A stretch of DNA of 13,190 bases, taken from NCBI GenBank assembly GCA_002424305.1, contig DIQZ01000029.1, forward strand, positions 4,908 to 18,097, read 5' to 3'. The translations under genes and the position numbers were made by a program. This document shows positions 1 to 7,084 of the stretch, in pieces. How positions within the stretch are numbered: position 1 is the first letter of the stretch; every line of letters starts with the position of its first letter. The DNA is from Firmicutes bacterium UBA5449. Lineage in GTDB: Bacteria > Bacillota > SHA-98 > UBA4971. The notes beneath the pieces are model-generated. The model had not been told where the DNA came from. It searched no databases and saw nothing but the letters and a program-made list of their open reading frames with translations.

Positions 1-48
1 GAACAATGCGCAGAACAATGCCGAGAGCAATGCCAAGAACGGCAGGGA
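1..48 (+). repeat. 12-nt imperfect tandem repeat
   Basis: Three clear copies (gaacaatgcgca, gaacaatgccga, gagcaatgccaa) occupy 1-36, and a more degenerate fourth (gaacggcaggga) covers 37-48. The array may continue upstream of the window. The 12-nt period keeps any reading frame open and gives a tetrapeptide repeat in two of the frames. It matches the period of the repeat in the PurF-PurM linker. Confidence 0.75.
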
Positions 49-162
49 TGCCAAAAGGCAGATAGGAGCGCAAGGGCGGAAAATGCCATAGAGATCCGGG
101 TGCGCGAGGTAGCACAGATATATCAGGAGGCGAACTCATGGATAGAGGAGGAAACGAGGTAA
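1..162 (+). CDS. 3' end of an unidentified upstream gene (partial)
   Basis: Frame 1 is open from the first base to a TAA at 160-162 and would encode about 53 residues, cysteine- and glutamine-rich at first and then a charged helix-like tail ending IEEETR. This would overlap the purFM start by 25 nt, a typical translational-coupling layout. Frame 2 is also open, from base 2 to a TAG at 89-91, and reads as an Asn/Ala-rich repeat (NNAQ, NNAE, SNAK). That resembles the low-complexity segments elsewhere in this operon, so it is a real alternative. In related operons the gene before purF is usually purL, but I see no PurL motif in either frame. That a coding sequence ends here is likely; which frame is used and what it encodes are not settled. 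Confidence 0.35.
   Translation, partial: EQCAEQCREQCQERQGCQKADRSARAENAIEIRVREVAQIYQEANSWIEEETR
125..130 (+). promoter_or_regulatory. Ribosome binding site of purFM
   Basis: AGGAGG sits 7 nt before the ATG at 138 and fixes the start of the fusion gene. It lies inside the frame-1 open stretch of the upstream gene. A second GAGGAGG-like run at 145-151 is inside purFM and has no suitable in-frame start after it. Confidence 0.85.
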
Positions 163-2690
163 CACCCTTTAGATGGCGTGAACGCTGTGGGGTCATAGGC
201 ATCTTTACCCGGGACAACTCTGCTGCTGAGCGTGTTGCATACAGTCTGCAGGCGCTGCAACATCGGGGCCAGGAAAGTGCAGGAATTGCGTCAGCGTCAC
301 CCGGCCAAGGGATCCGATTGCATAAAGGAATGGGCCTGGTATCAGAGGTATTTGATGAAAATACTATAGGGAAGCTTAAGGGAAACACAGCTATAGGCCA
401 CGTGCTCTATTCAAAAGGCCTCTCAAGCGGGATATCAGACGCAGAACCCCTCCTGTTCCATTATCCATGGGGAGATGTTGCTGTTGCGACCAACGGGTGC
501 TTGGTGAACGCAGAAGATCTGCGAGCTTCATTGGGCGCGTCAGGTGCTGCATTTCAGACTACATCAGATGCGGAACTCATCGGGTGCCTGCTGGCGAAGC
601 ACGGCAGGGAGTGTTTAGAGAACAAGATCAGACGATGCATGCTGGAGCTTGAAGGCGCATATTCTGCGGTGCTCATGAGTCCGACAAGGCTTGTTGCGAT
701 GCGAGATCCCAATGGGTTTAGGCCCCTTTGCCTGGGCAAGTTTCCCGGAGGGTGGGCTGTTGCATCCGAGTCCTGTGCACTTGATGTCATCGGCGCAGAA
801 CTCGTCCGGGAGGTCAAGGCAGGGGAGATAATCATCATAGACAAAGACGGAGTGCGAGAGGTTCAAGGGTGCGAAAGCCGAGGAAGATCCATGTGTATCT
901 TTGAATACGTATATTTTGCCCGACCTGACAGTATCATCGAAGGCATCAATGTCAGTCAGGCACGGCACGAGATGGGTAGGATGCTTGCGAGAGAGCACAA
1001 GGTCGAGGCAGACGTCGTGGTTCCTGTGCCTGAAGCAGGAGTTGAGGCAGGCTTAGGATTCGCTCGCGAGAGCGGAATACCACTGGAATATGGTCTTATC
1101 AGAAACCGCTATCTCGGCAGGACATTCATACGGCCTGAGCCCGGTGCGCGCACTCTTGGCGTGCGCCTAAAACTAAATGCCGTTCGTCAGGCGGTTGAAG
1201 GCAAGCATGTGTTGGTTGTGGATGACTCAATTGTAAGAGGCACGACCAGCACAAGACTGGTGAGGCTTCTTAGGGATGCCGGGGCTAAAAGTGTAGGTCT
1301 CATGGTGGCCTCTCCTCCTGTTACTCATCCATGCTACTACGGTATTGGCACAAAGCCTGATGCAGGCGAGTGTCTCGCAGCCTCGAACGGCGAAAACTCA
1401 GTACTCAAGATGACAGGTGCGGATAGTTTGGGTTATTTGAGCCCTGAGGGCATGCTTGAGGCGATGAAGAATGCGGGCGCACACGATCTTGACTTCTGCT
1501 TTGGTTGCTTTAACGGATGTTATCCGGTTAGTGCATCAAGTGAGGCGTCGCACGGGGCATCACTCGGTGTGTCGCCTGGGACATCGTACGAGGCGCCGGG
1601 AACGATAGACAAATCAGGGGGGCAACCTCGGGCAACCTATGCAAGCGCAGGTGTGGACATCGACCGCGGGACTAAATCTGTTGACCTCATCAAGGAAGTC
1701 TTGAAGAAGATGCCTTCTGACCACGTTGTCGGCGGACTCGGCGGGTTTGGCGGCAGTTTTATTCTGGATACCGCAGGATCCGAAGAGACGGTGCTGGTAG
1801 CAGGGACTGATGGTGTCGGAACCAAGCTTCGTATTGCAATAGAAGCGGACAAGCATGACACTATCGGGATCGATGTAGTTGCCATGTGTGTAAATGATGT
1901 AGTTACATCAGGGGCAAAACCCCTCTTTTTCCTGGACTATCTTGCACAAGGCAGGATTGAGCCTGAGAAGGTTGCAGCCATTGTCTCCGGGGTCGCAGAA
2001 GGCTGTATGAGGTCAGGATGCGTGCTTTTGGGCGGTGAGACCGCAGAAATGCCGGGATTCTATGGAGACAGTGACTACGATATAGCCGGGTTCGCAGTCG
2101 GTGCTGTAGAAAGAGCAAAGCTTATTGACGGCAGCACTATTAGGCCGGGGGATATTCTTATCGGCTTAGCGTCGTCAGGTCTTCATAGCAACGGGTTTTC
2201 ATTGGTCCGTCATGTCTTATTGGATATTGCACGCCTCAATCTTTGGGATGAGCCTGCGGAGCTTAATCGCCCGCTCGTTGATGCGCTCCTAGAGCCTACC
2301 AGGATCTATGTGAAGTCCGTACTCGACTTGGCAAAGTCCGTGGAAATCAGGGGCCTTGCCCATATCACCGGAGGCGGGCTCGTTGACAATCCTCCGAGGA
2401 TGCTGCCGCCGGGCCTGGCGATTCGACTTAACGTAGGATCTTGGCATGTTCCGGCAGTCTTTAATCTTATACAAAGGCTGGGTAATGTAGAAGACTACGA
2501 GATGAGACGTACTTTCAACATGGGGCTTGGCTTTATTGTGGCTGTGAGACCTCATGACGTAGATGTCGCATTGGACACCCTCACTGCATCCGGAGAGAGA
2601 TGCTACATCGTAGGCGAAGTCGTTCCCGAAAATGGGAACTCCGGCAATGGGAATTCCCGCAGCGGGGAGGTGCGCTTCGTTAATGGATAG
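138..2690 (+). CDS. purF-purM: Fused amidophosphoribosyltransferase / AIR synthetase (PurF-PurM)
   Basis: This 850-residue protein joins purine steps 1 and 5. Residues 1-463 are PurF, which makes phosphoribosylamine from PRPP. A 16-residue propeptide precedes the expected nucleophile Cys17 (RCGVIGIF), followed by HRGQESAGI and the PRPP loop VVDDSIVRGTTS (about 360-371). C253, C399, C454 and C457 match the B. subtilis-type [4Fe-4S] ligands. The glutamine pocket is altered. The family motif GHVRYxT reads GHVLYSK (Leu90, Lys93) and HNG reads TNG (118-120), although Asp144 in TTSDAE is kept. A 35-residue low-complexity linker follows. Residues about 499-850 are a full-length PurM (FGAM to AIR, ATP-dependent), with AGVDID, TDGVGTK (557-563), GGETAEMPG (632-640), GLHSNGFSLVR and ITGGGL. 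No stop or frameshift lies between the halves. The gene overlaps purN by 8 nt. Confidence 0.95.
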   Translation: MDRGGNEVTPFRWRERCGVIGIFTRDNSAAERVAYSLQALQHRGQESAGIASASPGQGIRLHKGMGLVSEVFDENTIGKLKGNTAIGHVLYSKGLSSGISDAEPLLFHYPWGDVAVATNGCLVNAEDLRASLGASGAAFQTTSDAELIGCLLAKHGRECLENKIRRCMLELEGAYSAVLMSPTRLVAMRDPNGFRPLCLGKFPGGWAVASESCALDVIGAELVREVKAGEIIIIDKDGVREVQGCESRGRSMCIFEYVYFARPDSIIEGINVSQARHEMGRMLAREHKVEADVVVPVPEAGVEAGLGFARESGIPLEYGLIRNRYLGRTFIRPEPGARTLGVRLKLNAVRQAVEGKHVLVVDDSIVRGTTSTRLVRLLRDAGAKSVGLMVASPPVTHPCYYGIGTKPDAGECLAASNGENSVLKMTGADSLGYLSPEGMLEAMKNAGAHDLDFCFGCFNGCYPVSASSEASHGASLGVSPGTSYEAPGTIDKSGGQPRATYASAGVDIDRGTKSVDLIKEVLKKMPSDHVVGGLGGFGGSFILDTAGSEETVLVAGTDGVGTKLRIAIEADKHDTIGIDVVAMCVNDVVTSGAKPLFFLDYLAQGRIEPEKVAAIVSGVAEGCMRSGCVLLGGETAEMPGFYGDSDYDIAGFAVGAVERAKLIDGSTIRPGDILIGLASSGLHSNGFSLVRHVLLDIARLNLWDEPAELNRPLVDALLEPTRIYVKSVLDLAKSVEIRGLAHITGGGLVDNPPRMLPPGLAIRLNVGSWHVPAVFNLIQRLGNVEDYEMRRTFNMGLGFIVAVRPHDVDVALDTLTASGERCYIVGEVVPENGNSGNGNSRSGEVRFVNG
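1533..1604 (+). repeat. 12-nt tandem repeat encoding the PurF-PurM linker
   Basis: Residues 466-489 of the fusion protein read as six tetrapeptides: ASSE, ASHG, ASLG, VSPG, TSYE, APGT. The consensus is small residue-Ser-x-Glu/Gly, encoded by degenerate 12-nt units. The segment is rich in Ser, Gly and Pro and probably forms a flexible tether. It starts directly after the PurF C-terminal CxxCFNGCYP region and ends about 10 residues before PurM homology begins. Confidence 0.8.
2631..2660 (+). repeat. 15-nt direct repeat in the PurM C-terminal tail
   Basis: Two adjacent 15-nt copies (aatgggaactccggc and aatgggaattcccgc) encode NGNSG-NGNSR, just beyond the conserved GEVV end of PurM. The segment adds a short Asn/Gly/Ser tail, and the purN ribosome binding site lies immediately after it. 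Confidence 0.75.
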
Positions 2691-3312
2691 TATAGCAAGA
2701 CTGAAACCGCATATTGTCGTGATGGCGTCAGGGCGAGGAACGAACTTCCAAGCCATAATTGACGCAAGTAAATCGGGGAGATTATTAGGTGAAGTTGTAG
2801 GGCTCATATGTGATAATCCCAATGCGACTGCATTGGATCGAGCCGAACGTCACGGCATACCCTCTGTTGTGGTTGAGCGCAAGTCGTACCCTTCCAGGCG
2901 AGAGTTTGAACGCCAACTTGTCAGTGTGGCAAAGAGTTTTTCACCTGATCTCATAGTGCTTGCCGGGTTTATGTGGCTTCTGGGGAAGACCTTCCTTAAT
3001 GAGTTTCCTGAGAAAGTCATCAATATACATCCATCACTCCTTCCGGCGTTTCGAGGCTTGGATGCTCAGAGGCAGGCCCTGGACTATGGGGTTAGATACA
3101 CAGGTTGCACAGTGCATTTTGTTGATGAAGGGACTGACACAGGTCCCATAATCGGTCAAAGAGTCGTTCCCGTAATGCCTGATGATACAGAGGATATCCT
3201 CGCAGCGCGGATCTTAGGTGAAGAACATTCTCTTATGATTGAGTGTATTAACGCTGTTTTGGACGGTAAGGTCAAGACTGATGGAAGAAAGGTCATCATC
3301 TATGGAGGTTGA
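2683..3312 (+). CDS. purN: Phosphoribosylglycinamide formyltransferase (PurN)
   Basis: This 209-residue enzyme transfers a formyl group from 10-formyl-THF to GAR (purine step 3, cytosolic). The N-terminus carries the phosphate-binding motif MASGRGTNFQ (14-23). The catalytic Asn114 and His116 lie in INIHPSLLP, and the catalytic Asp152 is in DEGTDTGPII. The length fits the family (about 190-215 residues). I chose the ATG at 2683, which overlaps the purFM stop by 8 nt, rather than the in-frame ATG at 2632. The longer form would add 17 residues that translate the purM tail repeat out of frame and resemble no PurN. A GGGGAGG at 2664-2670 is 12 nt upstream, a little distant, so coupling to purFM translation probably helps. 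Confidence 0.95.
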   Translation: MDSIARLKPHIVVMASGRGTNFQAIIDASKSGRLLGEVVGLICDNPNATALDRAERHGIPSVVVERKSYPSRREFERQLVSVAKSFSPDLIVLAGFMWLLGKTFLNEFPEKVINIHPSLLPAFRGLDAQRQALDYGVRYTGCTVHFVDEGTDTGPIIGQRVVPVMPDDTEDILAARILGEEHSLMIECINAVLDGKVKTDGRKVIIYGG

Positions 3313-3316
3313 TGAA

Positions 3317-4927
3317 ATGGCAAGACATAGGGCAATTATCAGTGTTTACGATAAAACAGGCGTGGTAGAGTTTGCACAAGCATTAACTGATTTAGGCTTT
3401 GAGATCCTATCCACAGGTGGTACCGCCGCCGCGCTTTCCAAGGCAGGCGTTCCGGTAACTTTAGTGTCTGATGTGACAGGGTTCCCTGAGATTCTAGGAG
3501 GCAGAGTGAAGACTCTACACCCGATGATACACGCGGGGATATTGGCTCGCACAACCCGCGAGCATCAAGAGGATCTGGAGCGCCACGGAATCACTCCTAT
3601 CCAACTTGTAGCAGTGAACTTATATCCTTTTAAGAAAACTATAGAAAAACCAGGTGTCACCCTGGAAGAAGCCGTAGAAAACATTGACATTGGCGGGCCG
3701 ACTATGGTTCGGGCAGCCGCTAAGAATTTTGAGCGAGTCACTGTCGTGACAAATCCCGACAGATATGAGGAGATAATTTCAGAACTGAAGGCCATGGGTG
3801 AGGTGTCCAAGGCGACACGGGCAAAGCTTGCAGTTGAAGCATTCCGGCATACTGCTGAATATGATGCGGCAATCACAGGGTACCTTGGTGCCAATGTGCC
3901 GCAGGCTACTGATGCGGAAAACGCTACCGAGTCTATGGATGCCGCCGAATCGATGCAGGCTTCTGAAAACCCCTTTGCACCTGTAGTATGTGTCCGTGGG
4001 ACGAAGGCTTTTGACTTGAGGTATGGCGAGAACTCTCACCAGATGGGATCGTTCTACGCTCTGGGTGAGCATCCTTACTCAGGCATTGCCGGTGCCCGGC
4101 TGCTCCAAGGGAAGCCTTTGTCGTTCAACAACATACTTGATGCTGATGCAGCGCTTAGGATCATGCGAGAGTTCAGGAATGAGCCTGTTGCAGTCGTGAT
4201 AAAACACACGAACCCTTGCGGTGTTGCAATAGGGAGCGATCTTGAAGATGCGTACGTAAAGGCGCGTGAAGCTGATCCTGTGTCCGCATTTGGAAGCATA
4301 GTTGGTTTGAGCGGAATCCTTGACCTGGACACAGCCACGAAAATCGTGGAAACCTTTGTTGAAGGGGTCTTGGTAAAAGGTGTAACAGATGAAGCTCTTC
4401 GCGTGCTCAGCAAGAAGCGCAATCTCCGTGTTCTCATCCTTCCTCGGAATATCGAAGACGACCTTCCCAAGCTTGATGTCAGATGGGTAGACGGCGGATT
4501 CATCGCGCAGAGTCCTGATATCCCTCAAGACCTTAATATCGAGGATCTTGAAGTGGTGACTGAGCGGCATCCTAATGAGCAGGAAGCGAAATGGCTGCTT
4601 TCTGCGTTCAAAGTAGTCAAACATGTTAAATCCAACGCAATCGTGTTCTGGAAGAATGACGCTACTGTAGGCGTCGGTGCAGGCCAGATGAACCGCGTAG
4701 GGTCAGTGAAGATCGCAGCGGAGCATGCAGGCACAAAGGCTTTGGGAGCTGTTATGGCATCAGATGCATTTTTCCCGTTCAGAGACGGTATAGATGCGGC
4801 TGCGAAAGCAGGCGTTACCGCTGTTATTCAGCCCGGCGGATCGATCCGCGACAAGGAGAGCATTGAGGCTGCCAATGAGCATGGGATAGCCATGGTATTT
4901 ACGGGCATTCGTCATTTTAGACACTAA
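3317..4927 (+). CDS. purH: Bifunctional AICAR transformylase / IMP cyclohydrolase (PurH)
   Basis: This 536-residue enzyme does the last two steps of IMP synthesis. The N-terminal MGS-like cyclohydrolase domain has ISVYDKTG, STGGTA (32-37), GGRVKTLHP, VNLYPF and IDIGGPTMVRAAAKN. The C-terminal transformylase domain has LRYGENSHQ (234-242), SFNNILDADAA, the catalytic pair K296-H297 in IKHTNPCG, and SDAFFPFRDGID near the end. The ATG at 3317 follows GGAGG at 3304-3308 with ideal spacing and begins MARHRAIISVYDKTG; the ATG at 3302 and the longer 3239 start are less likely. The gene begins 4 nt after purN. A low-complexity insert (about residues 195-218, Ala/Glu/Ser/Met-rich) lies between the two domains, making it somewhat longer than the usual 510-520. 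Confidence 0.95.
   Translation: MARHRAIISVYDKTGVVEFAQALTDLGFEILSTGGTAAALSKAGVPVTLVSDVTGFPEILGGRVKTLHPMIHAGILARTTREHQEDLERHGITPIQLVAVNLYPFKKTIEKPGVTLEEAVENIDIGGPTMVRAAAKNFERVTVVTNPDRYEEIISELKAMGEVSKATRAKLAVEAFRHTAEYDAAITGYLGANVPQATDAENATESMDAAESMQASENPFAPVVCVRGTKAFDLRYGENSHQMGSFYALGEHPYSGIAGARLLQGKPLSFNNILDADAALRIMREFRNEPVAVVIKHTNPCGVAIGSDLEDAYVKAREADPVSAFGSIVGLSGILDLDTATKIVETFVEGVLVKGVTDEALRVLSKKRNLRVLILPRNIEDDLPKLDVRWVDGGFIAQSPDIPQDLNIEDLEVVTERHPNEQEAKWLLSAFKVVKHVKSNAIVFWKNDATVGVGAGQMNRVGSVKIAAEHAGTKALGAVMASDAFFPFRDGIDAAAKAGVTAVIQPGGSIRDKESIEAANEHGIAMVFTGIRHFRH
3926..3961 (+). repeat. 18-nt repeat in the PurH interdomain linker
   Basis: Two adjacent 18-nt units encode TESMDA and AESMQA, flanked by related fragments (ATDAEN before, SEN after). 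The repeat sits at the junction between the cyclohydrolase and transformylase domains, where insertions are structurally tolerated. Confidence 0.6.
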
Positions 4928-4995
4928 GACAATCATGAGACACTAAGGCCATCAAGAGACACTAAGACCATCATGGCACATTGAGACCACCACAT
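4920..4995 (+). repeat. 19-bp tandem repeat after purH
   Basis: Units begin at 4920 (gacactaagacaatcatga), 4939 (gacactaaggccatcaaga), 4958 (gacactaagaccatcatgg) and a degenerate fourth at 4977. The first unit contains the purH stop codon (TAA 4925-4927), so the array looks like tandem duplication of the purH 3' end. It fills most of the purH-purD gap. The unit is not a multiple of three and is non-coding after the first stop. Confidence 0.85.
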
Positions 4996-5021
4996 ATAGC
5001 ACTGAGTTAGGTGCTACTTTC

Positions 5022-5028
5022 AGGAGGG
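5022..5028 (+). promoter_or_regulatory. Ribosome binding site of purD
   Basis: AGGAGGG lies 6 nt before the GTG at 5035. It decides the start: the other in-frame GTG at 5011 lies upstream of this site and has no binding site of its own. Confidence 0.85.
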
Positions 5029-5034
5029 AGACTT

Positions 5035-6303
5035 GTGAAACGGGATAATCTTTGCATACTGGTAATCGGTCAAGGGGGAAGGGAACACGCTCTGGCTTGG
5101 AAATTGAAAGCAAGTCCTCGGGTGTCAAAGGTATATGCTGCACCCGGAAATCCAGGTATGGAGAAGCTTGCTGAATGCGTTCCAATTCGTGTAGACGATA
5201 TACGTTCGCTGGCGCATTTTGCTCTTGAGAAGGGTGTGGATCTCGCAGTCATTGGCCCTGAGGCACCGCTTGCTCTGGGAATATCCGATGAATTGATCCG
5301 CCTTGGCATACCTGCGTTTGGGCCGACTAAGGCTGCAGCATCCATCGAAACCAGCAAAGTATGGGCAAAATGCTTCATGACCCGGCACAATATTCCCACT
5401 GCAGACTATAGTGTCTTTGGGGACGCTGATTCAGCTAAGTGCTACATCCGGGCGCATGGCTGCCCTGTGGTGGTAAAGGCAGACGGTCTTGCTGCCGGAA
5501 AGGGGGTAGTGGTTGCCCATACTCCTGAAGAGGCTGAGCACGCAGTTGATACCATCTCCAATCTTGCTGCCGGCTCTGAGATTGTTGTTGAGGATTGCCT
5601 TTTCGGCCGTGAGGCGAGTTACCTGGTTATTACTGATGGAATGTCCGCTCTTCCACTTATCAGTGCAAAAGATCATAAGCGTGCCGGGGACGGGGATAAA
5701 GGGCCGAATACCGGAGGTATGGGTGCGATTGTTCCTGCTCCCGCGTTTGATACATCTCTTGAGGCTCAGATCCTGGAAGACATCATAATGCCTACGATAC
5801 GAGGCCTTTCAGCTGAAGGACACCATTATGTCGGAGTGCTTTACGCAGGATTGATGCTTACGTCTCAAGGACCGATGGCACTTGAGTTTAACGCCAGGTT
5901 CGGTGATCCTGAAACACAGGCGATTTTACCGATGATGGAATCAGATCTTGTTGATGCATTGGAGGCAGCGGTTGAAGGGACATGTTCTTCCATGAAACTC
6001 AAGTGGCGGGACGGAGCATGCGTGTGTGTCGTAGCTGCATCCCAAGGATATCCTGAGAAACCTCAGCTAGGTAGAGAGATCTCTATTGATGAGGAGCAGG
6101 CCGAAAAAGACGATGTCCTCATCTTCCATGCAGGAACAAGGCGGGATGGAGAGAAGCTCGTAACTTCAGGAGGTCGTGTTCTAAATGTAGTGGGTGTCGG
6201 GGATTCTGTGGAGGATGCTGCTTCGCGTGCGTACAGAGGTCTTTCCCACGTCAATTTTGAGGGAATGTGGTTTAGGTGCGATATTGGGCGACCGGGCGCT
6301 TAG
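5035..6303 (+). CDS. purD: Phosphoribosylamine-glycine ligase (PurD, GAR synthetase)
   Basis: This 422-residue ATP-grasp enzyme ligates glycine to phosphoribosylamine (step 2), using the unstable product of PurF. The N-domain has GQGGREHALAW (usually GSGGREHA) at 12-22 and IGPEAPLALG (about 73-82). The ATP-grasp domain has VVKADGLAAGKGVVVA (146-161), SAKDHKRAGDGDKGPNTGGMG (210-230) and the metal-binding EFNARFGDPE (284-293). The family's C-terminal domain follows and the length is normal. The start is GTG, chosen from the AGGAGGG just upstream. It is the last pur gene here, 107 nt after purH and separated from it by a tandem repeat, and is convergent with the tetR gene beyond. No feature suggests loss of activity. 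Confidence 0.95.
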   Translation: MKRDNLCILVIGQGGREHALAWKLKASPRVSKVYAAPGNPGMEKLAECVPIRVDDIRSLAHFALEKGVDLAVIGPEAPLALGISDELIRLGIPAFGPTKAAASIETSKVWAKCFMTRHNIPTADYSVFGDADSAKCYIRAHGCPVVVKADGLAAGKGVVVAHTPEEAEHAVDTISNLAAGSEIVVEDCLFGREASYLVITDGMSALPLISAKDHKRAGDGDKGPNTGGMGAIVPAPAFDTSLEAQILEDIIMPTIRGLSAEGHHYVGVLYAGLMLTSQGPMALEFNARFGDPETQAILPMMESDLVDALEAAVEGTCSSMKLKWRDGACVCVVAASQGYPEKPQLGREISIDEEQAEKDDVLIFHAGTRRDGEKLVTSGGRVLNVVGVGDSVEDAASRAYRGLSHVNFEGMWFRCDIGRPGA

Positions 6304-6312
6304 TTCCCGGTC
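6290..6312 (+). other. Hairpin spanning the purD stop codon
   Basis: GACCGGG (6290-6296) and CCCGGTC (6306-6312) form a perfect 7-bp GC-rich stem with a 9-nt loop containing the end of purD. The following sequence is C/T-mixed (tctctcccacc), not a T-run, so this is a poor match to an intrinsic terminator although it lies where one is expected. Confidence 0.4.
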
Positions 6313-6333
6313 TCTCCCACCCCGGTCTTCTTA

Positions 6334-6385
6334 AGCTTGCCCTAGTCAGGCTAGATCTTGTTAGGCTCAATTCATCCGGCAAGCT
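6334..6385. other. Inverted repeat between convergent purD and tetR
   Basis: AGCTTGCC (6334-6341) and GGCAAGCT (6378-6385) are perfect 8-bp inverted arms around a 36-nt loop, with a weaker inner CCTA/TAGG pairing. Neither strand has a T-tract after the stem. It could help end or stabilise transcripts from both sides, but this is a guess from position. Confidence 0.3.
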
Positions 6386-6396
6386 AACTGGGTCTG

Positions 6397-7023
6397 TCAC
6401 GATTCTTGCTTTCCCAGGCCCCGTCGGAGCATGTCCATGTATTCATTGAATTGAGCTACTTCCTTGTTCCAGTCAAGCGATGCAAAATCCTCTTTTCCGA
6501 TGTAGTCCCGCAAAAGTCCATCCATAACAAGCTGGATCAGTCTTAACGCTTTTGCAGGGTCAATGCCCGGGCGAAGACCCGACAAGTCGACACCCGTGAG
6601 CAGTGTAGCGATTCCGTCTTCTGCAGCAGTGTTAATAAAGGTTTGAAGCTCTTGCTTTATGTCATCAGGTGAGTCTTGAATTGCTGCCGCAAGAAACTGA
6701 TAGAGGGCAGGATCAGCTTGAAAAAGTCTAAGCTTGACCAAGGCGAGTCTCGTAAGGCGATCAAAGATATCACTGGGTATGTTCCCCGGGTCGGCCTCTT
6801 GGAATGTAAGTAGCTTTTCCTGGAGGTTTGCTGCGCATTCCTTGAAAACCTCGAGGAAAAGATTCTTCTTGTTGCCAAAATAGTGAAACAGAAGGCCTTT
6901 TGAGACGCCTGCTTTTCTTACGATTTCGTTAGTTGAAGCCAAGGCATAGCCTTCTCGGAATTCGTCTATGCTTGCTCTAATGATTCTTTGTCTTTTTTCT
7001 TCATCTATTCCAGGTGTTGTCAT
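6397..7023 (-). CDS. TetR/AcrR-family transcriptional repressor
   Basis: This 208-residue protein has the TetR N-terminal DNA-binding domain. Helix 1 is RQRIIRASIDEF (11-22) and the helix-turn-helix is STNEIVRKAGVSKGLLFHYF (30-49), followed by GNKKNLF. The C-terminal two-thirds is helical and varied, as expected for a ligand-binding and dimer domain, so the inducer cannot be read. The ATG has AGGAG at 7 nt (7031-7035 on this strand). It is the last gene of the minus-strand transport operon, 61 nt after the beta-barrel gene. The perfect palindrome over the operon promoter is its likely operator, which would make the operon autorepressed and derepressed by a small hydrophobic ligand. That link is inferred from position and palindrome type. 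Confidence 0.9.
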   Translation of the reverse strand: MTTPGIDEEKRQRIIRASIDEFREGYALASTNEIVRKAGVSKGLLFHYFGNKKNLFLEVFKECAANLQEKLLTFQEADPGNIPSDIFDRLTRLALVKLRLFQADPALYQFLAAAIQDSPDDIKQELQTFINTAAEDGIATLLTGVDLSGLRPGIDPAKALRLIQLVMDGLLRDYIGKEDFASLDWNKEVAQFNEYMDMLRRGLGKQES

Positions 7024-7084
7024 GTTCCAGCTCCTATGTGAAATTGCAAAACTTGCGCCTATACCTCTGCCTGTGAATCGAGGA

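Noticed and set aside
2632..2682. Longer purN start at 2632
   Set aside because: It would add 17 residues read from the purM tail repeat in another frame, with no PurN similarity; the ATG at 2683 gives the usual length and N-terminus.
2289..2822. 177-codon minus-strand open frame across the purM end
   Set aside because: It lies opposite purM and purN, which carry intact family motifs. The product resembles nothing and the frame is a shadow.
6290..6385. Intrinsic terminators between purD and tetR
   Set aside because: The stems are real, but neither is followed by a T-tract on either strand, so they are listed only as inverted repeats.
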